Shown here one piece after another: positions 14,787 to 22,818 of a stretch of DNA of 64,000 bases. Source of the DNA: Pseudomonas sp. P7548 (GTDB lineage: Bacteria > Pseudomonadota > Gammaproteobacteria > Pseudomonadales > Pseudomonadaceae); the NCBI RefSeq assembly GCF_013386585.1, contig NZ_JACARO010000038.1, positions 124,001 to 188,000 of the forward strand, in the 5' to 3' direction. The position numbers were made by a program, and so were the translations under genes. Below the pieces are notes generated by a model. The model saw nothing but the letters and a program-made list of their open reading frames with translations, did no database searches and was not told where the DNA came from. How positions within the stretch are numbered: the stretch's first letter is position 1; each line of letters starts with the position of its first letter.

Positions 14787-16808
14787 ATGCGGCTGTTCTT
14801 GTGCGAGAAGCCCTCCCAGGGCAAAGACATTGGCCGGATTCTCGGCGCCACACAGCGCGGTGAAGGCTGTCTCAACGGTTCCGGCGTCACCGTCACCTGG
14901 TGCATCGGCCATCTCGTAGAAGCCGCTACGCCCGAAGCCTACGACGAGCAGTTGAAGCGCTGGTCCATCGAGCAGTTGCCCATCATTCCCCAGCATTGGC
15001 GGGTCGAGGTCAAACCGAAGACCGCCACGCAATTCAAGGTCGTCAAGGCGCTTCTGGCGAAGGCGACCCAGCTTGTCATCGCCACCGATGCCGACCGCGA
15101 AGGCGAGTTGATCGCCCGCGAGATCATCGAACTGTGCGGCTACCGCGGCCCCATCGAGCGGCTGTGGTTGTCGGCACTCAACGATGCGTCCATCCGCGCC
15201 GCCCTCGGCAAGCTACGGCCCTCAGCCGAGACGCTGCCGATGTACCACTCGGCGCTGGCGCGATCCCGTGCGGATTGGCTGGTGGGCATGAACCTCAGTA
15301 GGTTGTTCACGGTGCTGGGGCGGCAGGCCGGCTACGACGGCGTGCTGTCGGTCGGCCGCGTCCAGACCCCGACGCTCAAGCTCGTCGTGGACCGCGACCG
15401 CGAGATCGCAGCCTTCGTGTCCGTGCCGTACTGGGCCATCGTCGTGTCCCTGTCCGCAGGTGTCCAGGCTTTCACCGCGCACTGGGTTCCACCCAATGCC
15501 TGCACCGACGACGCAGGCCGCTGCCTGCAGCAGCCGGTCGCACAGCAGGCCATGCAGCAGATCCGCGCTGCGGGCAGCGCCCACGTAGTGTCGGTTGAGA
15601 CCGAGCGCGTGCGCGAAGGCCCGCCGCTGCCGTTCGACCTGGGCACCTTGCAGGAGGTGTGTTCAAAGCAGCTCGGGCTGGACGTGCAGGAAACCTTGGA
15701 GATCGCCCAGGCCCTGTACGAGACGCACAAGGCCACGACATACCCCCGCTCGGATTCCGGCTACCTGCCCGAGAGCATGTTTGCCGAAGTGACCACCGTT
15801 CTCGACAGCCTGCTTAAGACCGATCCCTCGCTGCGCTCGATCATAGGCCAGCTCGACCGTTTGCAGCGCTCGCGCGCCTGGAACGATGGCAAGGTCACGG
15901 CCCACCACGGCATCATCCCGACGCTCGAACCGGCGAACCTCTCCGCCATGAGCGAGAAGGAACTGGCCGTGTACAGGCTCATCCGGGCGCATTACCTAGC
16001 GCAGTTCCTCCCTCACCACGAGTTCGACCATACTGTGGCCAAGCTTTCGTGCGGTGGGCAGAACCTTGCGGCCACGGGCAAGCAGGTTGTCACGCCGGGC
16101 TGGCGCCAGGTGCTGGCCGAGCCGCAGTCCGAGGACGGCGATGGCGACGGCGACACCGCGGCCCGCGCCCAGGTGCTACCGGCGCTGCACGAAGGTCTGG
16201 CATGTCAGGTGGCCGATATCGATCTGAAGGCACTCAAGACGCTGCCGCCCAAACCGTACACGCAAGGCGAGTTGGTCAAGTCTATGAAAGGCGTCGCCAA
16301 GCTGGTGTCCGATCCCCGCCTGAAGCAGAAGCTCAAGGATACGGTCGGCATCGGCACCGAAGCGACCCGGGCCAACATCATCGGCGGCCTGATCGCCCGC
16401 GGCTACCTCGTAAAGAAAGGGCGCGCCATCCGCGCCTCGGATGCGGCTTTCACCTTGATCGATGCCGTGCCTGCGGCGATTGCCGACCCCGGCACCACCG
16501 CCGTCTGGGAACAAGCGCTCGACATGATCGAAGCCGGCCAGCTCACGCTGGATGTGTTCATCGGCAAGCAGGCCGCATGGATTTCGCAGTTGATCGCGCA
16601 GTACGGCAACGCGTCCCTGTCTATCAAGGCTCCCCAAGGGCCGACATGCCCGCAGTGCGGCGCACCCACGCGCCAGCGCAGCAGCAAGAGCGGCCCGTTT
16701 TGGTCGTGCAGTCGCTACCCGGACTGCAAAGGCACGCTGCCGGTCGAATCCGGCAGCTCCAAGCGCGCCGCCTCGCGCCCGCGCCGTAGCGGCCGCAAAG
16801 GCTCCTGA
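14787..16808 (+). CDS. topB: DNA topoisomerase III (TopB/TraE-type)
   Basis: This 673-residue type IA topoisomerase has a Toprim domain with Glu7 (LFLCEKPSQGKD) and the acidic triad in ATDADREGE (Asp101, Asp103, Glu105). The catalytic tyrosine is Tyr319 in KATTYPRSDSGYLPE. A C-terminal four-cysteine zinc ribbon begins at Cys621 (CPQC...CSRYPDC), then a basic tail. It would decatenate or relax ICE DNA during conjugative replication. The start MRLFLCEKP is typical of the family. It is conserved next to ssb in ICEclc relatives and related plasmids. Confidence 0.95.
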   Translation: MRLFLCEKPSQGKDIGRILGATQRGEGCLNGSGVTVTWCIGHLVEAATPEAYDEQLKRWSIEQLPIIPQHWRVEVKPKTATQFKVVKALLAKATQLVIATDADREGELIAREIIELCGYRGPIERLWLSALNDASIRAALGKLRPSAETLPMYHSALARSRADWLVGMNLSRLFTVLGRQAGYDGVLSVGRVQTPTLKLVVDRDREIAAFVSVPYWAIVVSLSAGVQAFTAHWVPPNACTDDAGRCLQQPVAQQAMQQIRAAGSAHVVSVETERVREGPPLPFDLGTLQEVCSKQLGLDVQETLEIAQALYETHKATTYPRSDSGYLPESMFAEVTTVLDSLLKTDPSLRSIIGQLDRLQRSRAWNDGKVTAHHGIIPTLEPANLSAMSEKELAVYRLIRAHYLAQFLPHHEFDHTVAKLSCGGQNLAATGKQVVTPGWRQVLAEPQSEDGDGDGDTAARAQVLPALHEGLACQVADIDLKALKTLPPKPYTQGELVKSMKGVAKLVSDPRLKQKLKDTVGIGTEATRANIIGGLIARGYLVKKGRAIRASDAAFTLIDAVPAAIADPGTTAVWEQALDMIEAGQLTLDVFIGKQAAWISQLIAQYGNASLSIKAPQGPTCPQCGAPTRQRSSKSGPFWSCSRYPDCKGTLPVESGSSKRAASRPRRSGRKGS

Positions 16809-17010
16809 CCGATCCCGTTCCCCGTGAGCCGTGCCCGCCTTCGGCGGCGTGGCCCGTGTCCCGCATGCCCTGCGGGACGCCCAGCGCGCAACGCCTTCTT
16901 GATTTGTGTGCGCGTCCCGCCCAGCCGTCCCCGGCCGCGGGACCTGAAGGTAGCTTCTCTGCGAGCCGCACCACGCGCGTTCTGTTGATCTGCGTTTCTT
17001 CCGCCCTCTG

Positions 17011-17064
17011 CGAAGGGTCTCCCGGTGGCTTGCCAGCGTGCACGAGCCACCGGGAGACCCTTCG
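17011..17064. repeat. 20-bp perfect inverted repeat with palindromic loop
   Basis: Arms at 17011-17030 and 17045-17064 (CGAAGGGTCTCCCGGTGGCT and its exact complement) enclose a 14-base loop that contains the self-complementary CGTGCACG. No T run follows, so it is not a simple terminator. It could be a transfer origin, a recombination site or a protein-binding site. Confidence 0.7.
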
Positions 17065-17248
17065 TGGTCAGCGGTAATCGGTGCCGGTGCCCGCCGGTGC
17101 AAAAACGGGCTCCCTTTGTGCGCGGATGTGCGCCAGACGATGCCGGCCCCAGCCACGACATGGGCCGGGTGTGATTGCTGAGAGCAGACGGTTCTAGCGA
17201 CGACCGGGCCTGCCAATCAGCCCACGGGTGGCTCCTCTTTCCTCCCGA

Positions 17249-17280
17249 GCCGAAGGCCGCAGGGCCTTCGGCGCCTTTTT
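17249..17280 (+). terminator. Rho-independent terminator
   Basis: The GC-rich hairpin GCCGAAGGCC-(GCA)-GGGCCTTCGGC is followed by GCCTTTTTCC. It would end transcription coming from topB. Confidence 0.8.
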
Positions 17281-17340
17281 CCTGCCCATCAACGTCCCGG
17301 TCCGGCCATTGGCCTGGGCCACACGAACAGGAGAGATGAC

Positions 17341-17394
17341 ATGCACCCTCAATATTGCGCGCAACTGCTGTACGGCAGTGTGTGCAGCGGCATC
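17341..17394 (+). pseudogene. Possible 5' remnant of a DNA cytosine methyltransferase
   Basis: After a good ribosome site (AGGAGAG) the frame reads MHPQYCAQLLYGSVCSGIDP. SVCSGI followed by an acidic residue is the N-terminal AdoMet-binding motif of C5-cytosine methyltransferases (usually SVCSGIEAA). Homology ends after about 20 codons and a terminator begins at 17422. Most of the gene would have been deleted. The match is short, so chance similarity is possible. Confidence 0.35.
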
Positions 17395-17421
17395 GATCCA
17401 GCTTCTCCTACCCGTCCTGAC

Positions 17422-17453
17422 AGCCCCGCACTTGCTGCGGGGCTTTCTTTTTC
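17422..17453 (+). terminator. Rho-independent terminator
   Basis: AGCCCCGCA / TGCGGGGCT stem with a CTTGC loop, followed by TTCTTTTTCC. Confidence 0.85.
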
Positions 17454-17730
17454 CACGTTCGCCAATCGGGGCTGTAGCAGGTGCCGATTTCCGGCTGACG
17501 TGGCTCGACTCGCGCACGAAGCTGCCTGCATGTGTCGCTGATCCGTCAGCACCATGCCAGCAGCCAGGGTTTCCAGGCTGCCGCGGATTCTCTCCGCGCC
17601 ACCCGCCAGTCCGCCATCGCATCGAGTCTGCGGACGCGCGTCCTCGTGACGCCGATGCTTTTTCTCAACCGCATGCGGGAGCTGCCATCCCGTGAGGGAC
17701 AAGGCCCTCGCTTCTCCAAGGAGCCCATCC

Positions 17731-17943
17731 ATGTCCCAGCAAGCCTCTTTCGGCCAGTTGGCCTTGATCCATTGCGGCAAGTTCCTGCCGCTCGAAGTCC
17801 TGCATAGCGCCGCCGGCCACTACATCGGCACGCGCGATACCGAAGGTCCCGTTTCGCGGGAATCCAGCGAGTACTTCCGCAGCTATGTCGCGGCTCAACG
17901 TGCCCTAGAAAGAGGCGGCTGGTCCCAGCTCGCCACGCCCTGA
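17731..17943 (+). CDS. Small conserved ICE protein, unknown function
   Basis: A 70-residue soluble protein, not recognised. It contains HCGKFLPLEVLHSAAGHYIGTRD and a C-terminal aromatic ERGGWSQLATP. The ATG at 17731 has an AAGGAG ribosome site eight bases upstream, which decides the start over in-frame upstream codons. It is the first of a run of same-direction small genes with close ribosome sites, and the next gene starts 21 bases after its stop. Confidence 0.65.
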   Translation: MSQQASFGQLALIHCGKFLPLEVLHSAAGHYIGTRDTEGPVSRESSEYFRSYVAAQRALERGGWSQLATP

Positions 17944-17964
17944 TCCAACTGGAGGAATCACGTC

Positions 17965-18357
17965 ATGAACCAGCTTTTGCCACAGGAAGTCGTCGATCAG
18001 ATCATGCGGGAAGAGCAGCATTTCGCCGCCGCGCCCCAAGCCTTCTTCGAGGCCTGGAAGCGCGGTGTCGAGATCGCTGGCCCGCAATGGTTTGGCGACG
18101 GCACACGCGAAGGCCTGAACCAGGCCAAGAGCAAGTGGGATCTGCGTCCCGACATGCTGCGTGCCAACGACGCTCTCGGCGTCCTGAGCAGCGGAGAACG
18201 CATGTTCCTGTCCGCCATGTTCAGCTTCTACAACGCGCGCGAGGGCGGTGCCATGCTCAAACGCTGCCACTTCCAAGGACTGTCGGACTTCGACGGTCTC
18301 GATCTGCAACGCCGCAAGGTCATCGCCGACCTGCTGGTGAACTACAGCGGTTGGTGA
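17965..18357 (+). CDS. Hypothetical ICE protein (130 aa)
   Basis: A soluble protein of 130 residues with no motif I can name. It is predicted mostly helical, with an Asp-rich centre (LRPDMLRANDALGVLSSGER) and the ending LLVNYSGW. The start at 17965 has GGAGG ten bases upstream. Good codon usage and conserved placement in the small-gene cluster support it as a real gene. Its function is unknown. Confidence 0.65.
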   Translation: MNQLLPQEVVDQIMREEQHFAAAPQAFFEAWKRGVEIAGPQWFGDGTREGLNQAKSKWDLRPDMLRANDALGVLSSGERMFLSAMFSFYNAREGGAMLKRCHFQGLSDFDGLDLQRRKVIADLLVNYSGW

Positions 18358-18503
18358 GCCGGCTTCCGGAATATCACCACCTTGTCGTTCGCCACCCCAT
18401 GAGGGACATGCGCCCACCAGGCCATGTCCCTCAATTTTCCCTCCGTCAGCCAGCGCGGATTGGCCCAAAGCCATCGATCAGTGCCGCCTGACGCTTTTTC
18501 GAC

Positions 18504-18571
18504 TTTCAACCCACCGGGGTCCAGTTCCCGGTGGCGGGGATTGGCTCCATTATTCAATCTGGAGAAATCCT
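18504..18571 (+). promoter_or_regulatory. Leader element a: TTTCAACCCACC plus hairpin
   Basis: The motif at 18504-18515 is followed by the perfect stem CCACCGGG / CCCGGTGG (18511-18518, 18527-18534) and a GGAG ribosome site before the gene at 18572. It is one of about eleven similar leaders before ICE genes in this window. Confidence 0.45.
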
Positions 18572-19309
18572 ATGACCCAGAATCCCAACCCCTTTGTACG
18601 CGGCTACTGGAATCTGAAAATCGTCCGAACGCTGTGCATCAGCTACGAAGACGGAAGCCCGCATGTGTGGCGAAACATCCACGCGAGCCAACAGCACCTC
18701 TCCGACGAGGAGCTGGTTTCTTCCCCCTGCATCGTCACCAGCGACTTCGCGGTGGTCAGGAATGGCACTGTGCCTGTCAGTGCCGAACTGATGGCCGAAT
18801 GCGATGCCATTGAAGGCGTCAGCGGCGAAGGCGTGGTGGGTGCGGTGGTTTATGCCATCCATGGCGACGACCTGGACGGTCGCCCGGTCCACGTCGGTGA
18901 TACCTATTCGGCCGAGGCCGCGCGAGACGTGGTGCAGCGGTTGGGTTTCGAGACCGGCTATTACAGCCGATGCTGGGAAATCAGCAGCGCGCACATCAGC
19001 CAGGAAACCGGCCAGTACCTGGCCAGCCTAGCGGACCTTGCGACACCGGAGGCCTTTCTGTTCATCGCCTTCCGGGTTCCATACAGCCCAGCGATCGGCG
19101 TCAAGCTGATTTCCACGCCCTGGACAGACAAGAACCTGGAGTATGCCGAGGGCATCAGTGCGGAGCAGCTTCGGCAGGAACACCGGGACAAGGGCATGCC
19201 TGACGACCTGGCGAACATTCTTGAATTGGCCGGCCAGGCCGATGTGCGCATCCTCATCCTAGACGCTGACGCACCCGCGCTACTGGGCCTGCCACTGGCC
19301 GAGATCTAG
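18572..19309 (+). CDS. Hypothetical ICE protein (245 aa)
   Basis: An acidic soluble protein of 245 residues. The N terminus (YWNLKIVRTLCISYEDGSPHVW) looks like a beta-rich domain, and the middle (GYYSRCWEISSAHISQET) and C-terminal parts alternate helix and strand. I cannot assign a family with confidence; it may belong to one of the uncharacterised DUF families common in these ICEs. It has a GGAG ribosome site, a shared leader hairpin upstream, and the same orientation as its neighbours. Confidence 0.65.
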   Translation: MTQNPNPFVRGYWNLKIVRTLCISYEDGSPHVWRNIHASQQHLSDEELVSSPCIVTSDFAVVRNGTVPVSAELMAECDAIEGVSGEGVVGAVVYAIHGDDLDGRPVHVGDTYSAEAARDVVQRLGFETGYYSRCWEISSAHISQETGQYLASLADLATPEAFLFIAFRVPYSPAIGVKLISTPWTDKNLEYAEGISAEQLRQEHRDKGMPDDLANILELAGQADVRILILDADAPALLGLPLAEI

Positions 19310-19405
19310 CAGACGCGCGACGCGCAAGCCTTCCCCTTTATCCCCCACATGCCAGCCCGCCTCCCACCAGGAGCTGGGCCGGTTCAATTCCATAGGAGCA
19401 ATCTC

Positions 19406-19684
19406 ATGTTCCCCGATCTCATCTCGCCTACGCCTGACTTCGAGAATCAGCTTGGAGCCTGCGTTAACGCCATGAGCCAGAACGACGCCATCGGCCAGAT
19501 TCTGGTGTTCGAGCGCATGAGCGGCACGCTGCACATGCGCCATATCGACAGCGCCGATCTGATGGACACCGACATTGACGACTACGAAATGGTCGTGTTT
19601 GACGGTGGCAATACAACCGGCGACACGTGGAAACACGTGTTCTTCCCACGTCAGCGCGAACACTATTTCGTGTACGAAGCCTGA
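19406..19684 (+). CDS. Hypothetical ICE protein (92 aa)
   Basis: A very acidic 92-residue protein rich in Asp (DSADLMDTDIDDYEMVVFDGG). The acidity and small size recall DNA-mimic or anti-restriction proteins, but no family is recognised, so that is only a suggestion. The ATG at 19406 follows TAGGAG. A strong terminator comes right after the gene, so it ends a transcription unit. Confidence 0.6.
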   Translation: MFPDLISPTPDFENQLGACVNAMSQNDAIGQILVFERMSGTLHMRHIDSADLMDTDIDDYEMVVFDGGNTTGDTWKHVFFPRQREHYFVYEA

Positions 19685-19691
19685 CATCTCC

Positions 19692-19716
19692 AGCCCCTTT
19701 CGAGGGGCTTTTTCTT
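19692..19716 (+). terminator. Rho-independent terminator
   Basis: AGCCCC-TTTCGA-GGGGCT followed by TTTTTCTT, seven bases after the 92-aa gene. Confidence 0.85.
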
Positions 19717-19803
19717 GCGCTGAACCGGGCTGCGTGGACAAAGGGAAACACCCGGATGCCAATTGATTGCTGCCGCGCGCGCAAGGGCCGCCCATGCTGA
19801 CCC

Positions 19804-19940
19804 CATGCCTGCTGACGTTGTCAGCGACATGCCAGGCAATCATCGGTCTTCGAGGTTGCGGCGCAGTTTCCACTGCGTGACCGAGCCAGCTCGCACCGCA
19901 TCCATACGCGAGCGGCCACCAGTCTCTGGTGGTGGATGCT
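19804..19940 (+). ncRNA. radC-type structured RNA, copy A (5' leader of DUF3577 gene)
   Basis: This element is shared with 54117-54252. Stems are GCTGAC/GTCAGC (19811-19816, 19820-19825), CGCAG/CTGCG (19862-19866, 19873-19877) and GCTCGC/GCGAGC (19889-19894, 19908-19913). The loop GCATCC (19898-19903) can pair with GGATGC at the end (19934-19939) as a pseudoknot. Stems 1 and 3 carry compensatory changes against copy B. It probably corresponds to the Rfam radC motif. It lies about 90 bases before the DUF3577 start and is therefore a likely cis-regulatory leader. Confidence 0.7.
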
Positions 19941-19944
19941 TTCG

Positions 19945-20029
19945 CCTTATCAACCCACCGCGGGGTTACGCACCTTTCCCCGCATGCGTGGGCTCGGTGT
20001 GTCTCCGCTTTTCCCAATGGAGATTCACC
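19945..20029 (+). promoter_or_regulatory. Leader element: TTATCAACCCACC plus bulged hairpin
   Basis: CCCAC-GCGGGG pairs with CCCCGC-GTGGG (about 19954-19993), then an AATGGAG ribosome site. It directly follows the structured RNA; its CCACC could compete for the GGTGG at the RNA's end. Confidence 0.4.
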
Positions 20030-20959
20030 ATGAACACCACGTCCAACGAGAAATCGTATTTCGACCTCCACACATCGGGCATCGGCTACATCCAGCGTGT
20101 CCGTGAAGTGCCCGTCAGGGGCGGCCGCCGTGCGCAGCCCTTCCTGGCATGCACCATCGCCGCATTGGTCGGCCCCGCCAGGGACCCCAGCTACCGCTAC
20201 TTCGATGTCAAGGTCTCGGGTGCCGAGGCCAAGAAGCTCGTTCAGCGCTACATCGGCGTTGACGATTCCAAGCAGCGCCCGCTGGTGCGCTTCCGCCTCG
20301 GCGACCTTTGGGGCGATGCGTACATCCGCGACAAGGGCGAAAACCAGGGCAAGGCCGCCGCGTCCCTCAAGGCGCGACTGCTCAAGGCCGAGCCGATCGA
20401 GCGGGCCGAACTGGCTTCAATCGAGCAGCACGAGCTGATTACCCGTGGCATCGGCTACCTCAACCGTCCGAAGGACGTCACCCCCAAGGATGGCGATCCG
20501 TTCCTGTCATGCTCCATCGCCGCATTGGCCGGACCTGTCGATGAACCGGAATATCGGTACTTCGACACGATCGTCGCCACCCTCGGGGCCGAGCATCTGG
20601 TTCGCCGATGCGTGCAGGCCATCGAAGGGGATCGCAAGGTGCTGATCGCCTTCCGTCTCAACGACATGAAGATCGATCCGTACATCCGTACCAAGGGCGA
20701 GCACGCTGGGGCACCGGCCGCAAGCCTGGAGTCGACGCTGATCCACATCGGTCTGATCAAGATCGATGGCACCCAGGTCTATCCGATGAGCCAGGCGCAA
20801 GCCGAGGCGCCAACGGTGGAGGACGCACCCGCGCCCGAAGCCGACAACGCCATCGACACTGCCGCCGACGCCGTTTCCGACCTACCCGTCGAGTCCGCCG
20901 AGCGCGAGCCCGAGGGTGAAGTCGAGGAGCAGGAGCCGGCCTTGGTCGCTTCGTTTTGA
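20030..20959 (+). CDS. STY4534-family ICE replication protein (DUF3577)
   Basis: This 309-residue protein is made of two copies of a ~100-residue domain. Residues about 18-118 start IGYIQRVREV and residues about 142-240 start IGYLNRPKDV. Both contain an F-L-(A/S)-C-(T/S)-IAAL box, a YRYFD box and a YIR-(D/T)-KGE box. An acidic Ala/Glu-rich tail of about 55 residues follows. DUF3577 proteins are annotated as ICE replication proteins; an SSB-like or DNA-binding role is plausible but unproven. The ATG at 20030 follows GGAG. A structured RNA leader precedes the gene. Confidence 0.8.
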   Translation: MNTTSNEKSYFDLHTSGIGYIQRVREVPVRGGRRAQPFLACTIAALVGPARDPSYRYFDVKVSGAEAKKLVQRYIGVDDSKQRPLVRFRLGDLWGDAYIRDKGENQGKAAASLKARLLKAEPIERAELASIEQHELITRGIGYLNRPKDVTPKDGDPFLSCSIAALAGPVDEPEYRYFDTIVATLGAEHLVRRCVQAIEGDRKVLIAFRLNDMKIDPYIRTKGEHAGAPAASLESTLIHIGLIKIDGTQVYPMSQAQAEAPTVEDAPAPEADNAIDTAADAVSDLPVESAEREPEGEVEEQEPALVASF

Positions 20960-21041
20960 TCCGGCATGGCCCCTCATGGGGCCTTGTCGCTTCTCCTCCC
21001 TAGCATCCGCCGCGTCCCCAAGACGCCAAAGGTGCTTGCGT

Positions 21042-21111
21042 CTTTTCATCCCCCGAGTCCCGCGTGGTCACACGACCGCGCGGTTACCGCATTTCTCAAA
21101 GGAGATCAGCC
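21042..21111 (+). promoter_or_regulatory. Leader element: CTTTTCATCCCCC plus hairpin
   Basis: The motif at 21041-21054 is followed by CGCGTGGTC-ACAC-GACCGCGCG (about 21061-21082) and AAAGGAG before the ATG at 21112. Confidence 0.45.
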
Positions 21112-21939
21112 ATGTCTCTGGCATCCCGTTTTGCTCCGCAATCCCCGATCCTGCGCTCCGATCGCCCACTCTCGGACGACCGTATTCGTGCCGTTGTTCC
21201 CTCGATCTTTGCCGACGCTCCGCATGGGAGCCGGTCCGATCGGTATGCCTACATACCGACCTCGGTCGTGCTGACCAGGTTGCGCCAGGAGGGTTTCGAG
21301 CCCTTCATGGTGTGCCAGACGCGCGTGCGCAACGAGGATCGGCGCGAGTACACCAAGCATCTCATCCGACTTCGCCATGCAAGCCAGATCAACGGCGACG
21401 AGGCGAACGAGATCATCCTGCTCAACAGCCACGACGGCACGAGCAGCTACCAGATGCTTGCCGGCATGTTCCGGTTCGTCTGCCACAACGGCCTGGTCTG
21501 CGGTGACACCACCGCCGACATCCGCGTTCCTCACAAGGGCGACGTGGCAAGCCAGGTGATCGAAGGTGCCTACGAGGTTCTCGAAGGCTTCGAGCGCGTG
21601 CAGGACGCGCGCGATGCGATGCGCACCATCACCCTCGATGAGGGCGAAGCGGAAATCTTTGCGAATTCCGCGCTCGCACTCAAGTACGACGACCCGGCCA
21701 AGTCCACCCCTGTCACGGAGAGCCAACTTCTGGCGCCCAGGCGCTGGGACGACCGCAAGAACGACCTGTGGGCCGTCTTCAACCGCGTCCAGGAGAACCT
21801 CGTCAAAGGGGGACTGAATGGACGCTCGGCCAATGGCCGCAATCAACGCACCCGTCCGGTGCAAGGAATCGACCAGAACCTGCGCCTGAACCGGGCGTTG
21901 TGGCTGCTGGCCGAAGGCATGCGCCAGCTCAAGGCGTGA
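21112..21939 (+). CDS. DUF932-domain protein
   Basis: This 275-residue protein of the DUF932 (phage/plasmid-like TIGR03299 relative) family shows YIPTSVVLTRLRQEGFEP and the typical GMFRFVCHNGLVCG centre. These proteins are widespread on plasmids and ICEs and their biochemical role is unknown; links to replication or anti-restriction have been suggested. The start at 21112 has AAAGGAG nine bases upstream. It is flanked by leader-type intergenic hairpins. Confidence 0.8.
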   Translation: MSLASRFAPQSPILRSDRPLSDDRIRAVVPSIFADAPHGSRSDRYAYIPTSVVLTRLRQEGFEPFMVCQTRVRNEDRREYTKHLIRLRHASQINGDEANEIILLNSHDGTSSYQMLAGMFRFVCHNGLVCGDTTADIRVPHKGDVASQVIEGAYEVLEGFERVQDARDAMRTITLDEGEAEIFANSALALKYDDPAKSTPVTESQLLAPRRWDDRKNDLWAVFNRVQENLVKGGLNGRSANGRNQRTRPVQGIDQNLRLNRALWLLAEGMRQLKA

Positions 21940-21978
21940 TGCCAAGCGGACCTCGCCCAGCTCGGGTGAGGTCCATTT

Positions 21979-22034
21979 CCTCTCATCCACCGGGCGCCGT
22001 CGGCGGCCCGCTATTCGTCATCAGGAGAACCAAC
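21979..22034 (+). promoter_or_regulatory. Leader element: CCTCTCATCCACC plus hairpin
   Basis: CGGGC...GCCCG hairpin at 21991-22010 right after the motif, then AGGAG before the ATG at 22035. Confidence 0.45.
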
Positions 22035-22724
22035 ATGGCAACCACATCGGCGCCCGAGCAATCGGTATCGCCCATCATTGTTCCGGGCCAGCTCACGCTG
22101 CGCACCATACGCGGCAAGAACGGCCCGTTCACCGTCGGCCGCCTTGTCACCCCCATCGGCAAGTTCGCGGTCAAGGATGCGGAGCTGGAGCAGTACCCCG
22201 AAGGAAAATACGACGGGGAATTCATCATCCGCTACATCTTCCCGAAGTCCTATCCGGTCGGCGACGGCATGCGGTTCGAGATCCGCGCCAACCTGGACGG
22301 AATGACGCTCAACGGAATCGACAAACTGAGCCGCGACGAAGCCCGAAGCTTCGCCACCCAGGACGTCGATCCACTCGATGAAGAGCTGGGGACGCAGCCT
22401 GCAGCAACGCCGGCCAAGTCTGCCAAGGCCTCCACGCCCGCCAAGCACGCACCCGTGCAGGCGTCGGCGGATCCTCTGGTCGATACCACGCCCTTCGGTG
22501 TGGATGCGCCGACGCCCGCTGCGGCGGCTGCCCCCGGCAGCACCGAAGATGGCGACGCCGCTCTGTTCGGTCTGCTGTGGCCGCTGGGCGAGTCCGTGAA
22601 ATTGGATTCGACCATCGACCGCCGCGCCCTGCGCGCGCAGATCGCCCGCCTGGGCGAACTGGGTTTTGCGTTGGACTTCAAGACGCAGGAGTGGAGCCGT
22701 CAGGCCGAACTGCAACCTGCGTGA
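22035..22724 (+). CDS. DUF3275-family protein
   Basis: This 229-residue protein has an N-terminal beta-rich DUF3275 domain (residues about 17-95: GQLTLRTIRGKNGPFTVGRL, EGKYDGEFIIRYIFPKSYP) that looks like an OB-type fold. A low-complexity Ala/Pro/Thr linker (about 118-175) and a short C-terminal domain (about 180-229, LGESVKLDSTIDRRALRAQI) follow. It is typical of PFGI-1-class ICEs. Nucleic-acid binding is possible given the fold; the function is not known. The start at 22035 follows AGGAG. Confidence 0.78.
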   Translation: MATTSAPEQSVSPIIVPGQLTLRTIRGKNGPFTVGRLVTPIGKFAVKDAELEQYPEGKYDGEFIIRYIFPKSYPVGDGMRFEIRANLDGMTLNGIDKLSRDEARSFATQDVDPLDEELGTQPAATPAKSAKASTPAKHAPVQASADPLVDTTPFGVDAPTPAAAAAPGSTEDGDAALFGLLWPLGESVKLDSTIDRRALRAQIARLGELGFALDFKTQEWSRQAELQPA

Positions 22725-22746
22725 TCGCAGACGCCGCATCCGCGGT

Positions 22747-22818
22747 GTTCTTCATCCACCCGCCGGGGTTCCTTCCCCCTGCGGGGGAGGCCTCGGCCAT
22801 TTTCTGGAGGTCTCCATC
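22747..22818 (+). promoter_or_regulatory. Leader element: TTCTTCATCCACCC plus hairpin
   Basis: The motif at 22747-22761 is followed by TCCCCC-TGC-GGGGGA (about 22774-22788) and a TGGAGG ribosome site before 22819. Confidence 0.5.

Larger units (their letters stand above)
16809..17730. other. Gene-poor stretch with strong hairpins
   Basis: About 920 bases hold no convincing intact gene. It contains a GTCCCGCA/TGCGGGAC hairpin (16858-16878), a 20-bp perfect inverted repeat (17011-17064), two strong terminators (17249-17280 and 17422-17453) and a short coding stub resembling the start of a cytosine methyltransferase (17341-17394). In related ICEs such a gap between topB and the small-gene cluster can hold cargo, so this may be a collapsed insertion site. 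Confidence 0.5.
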
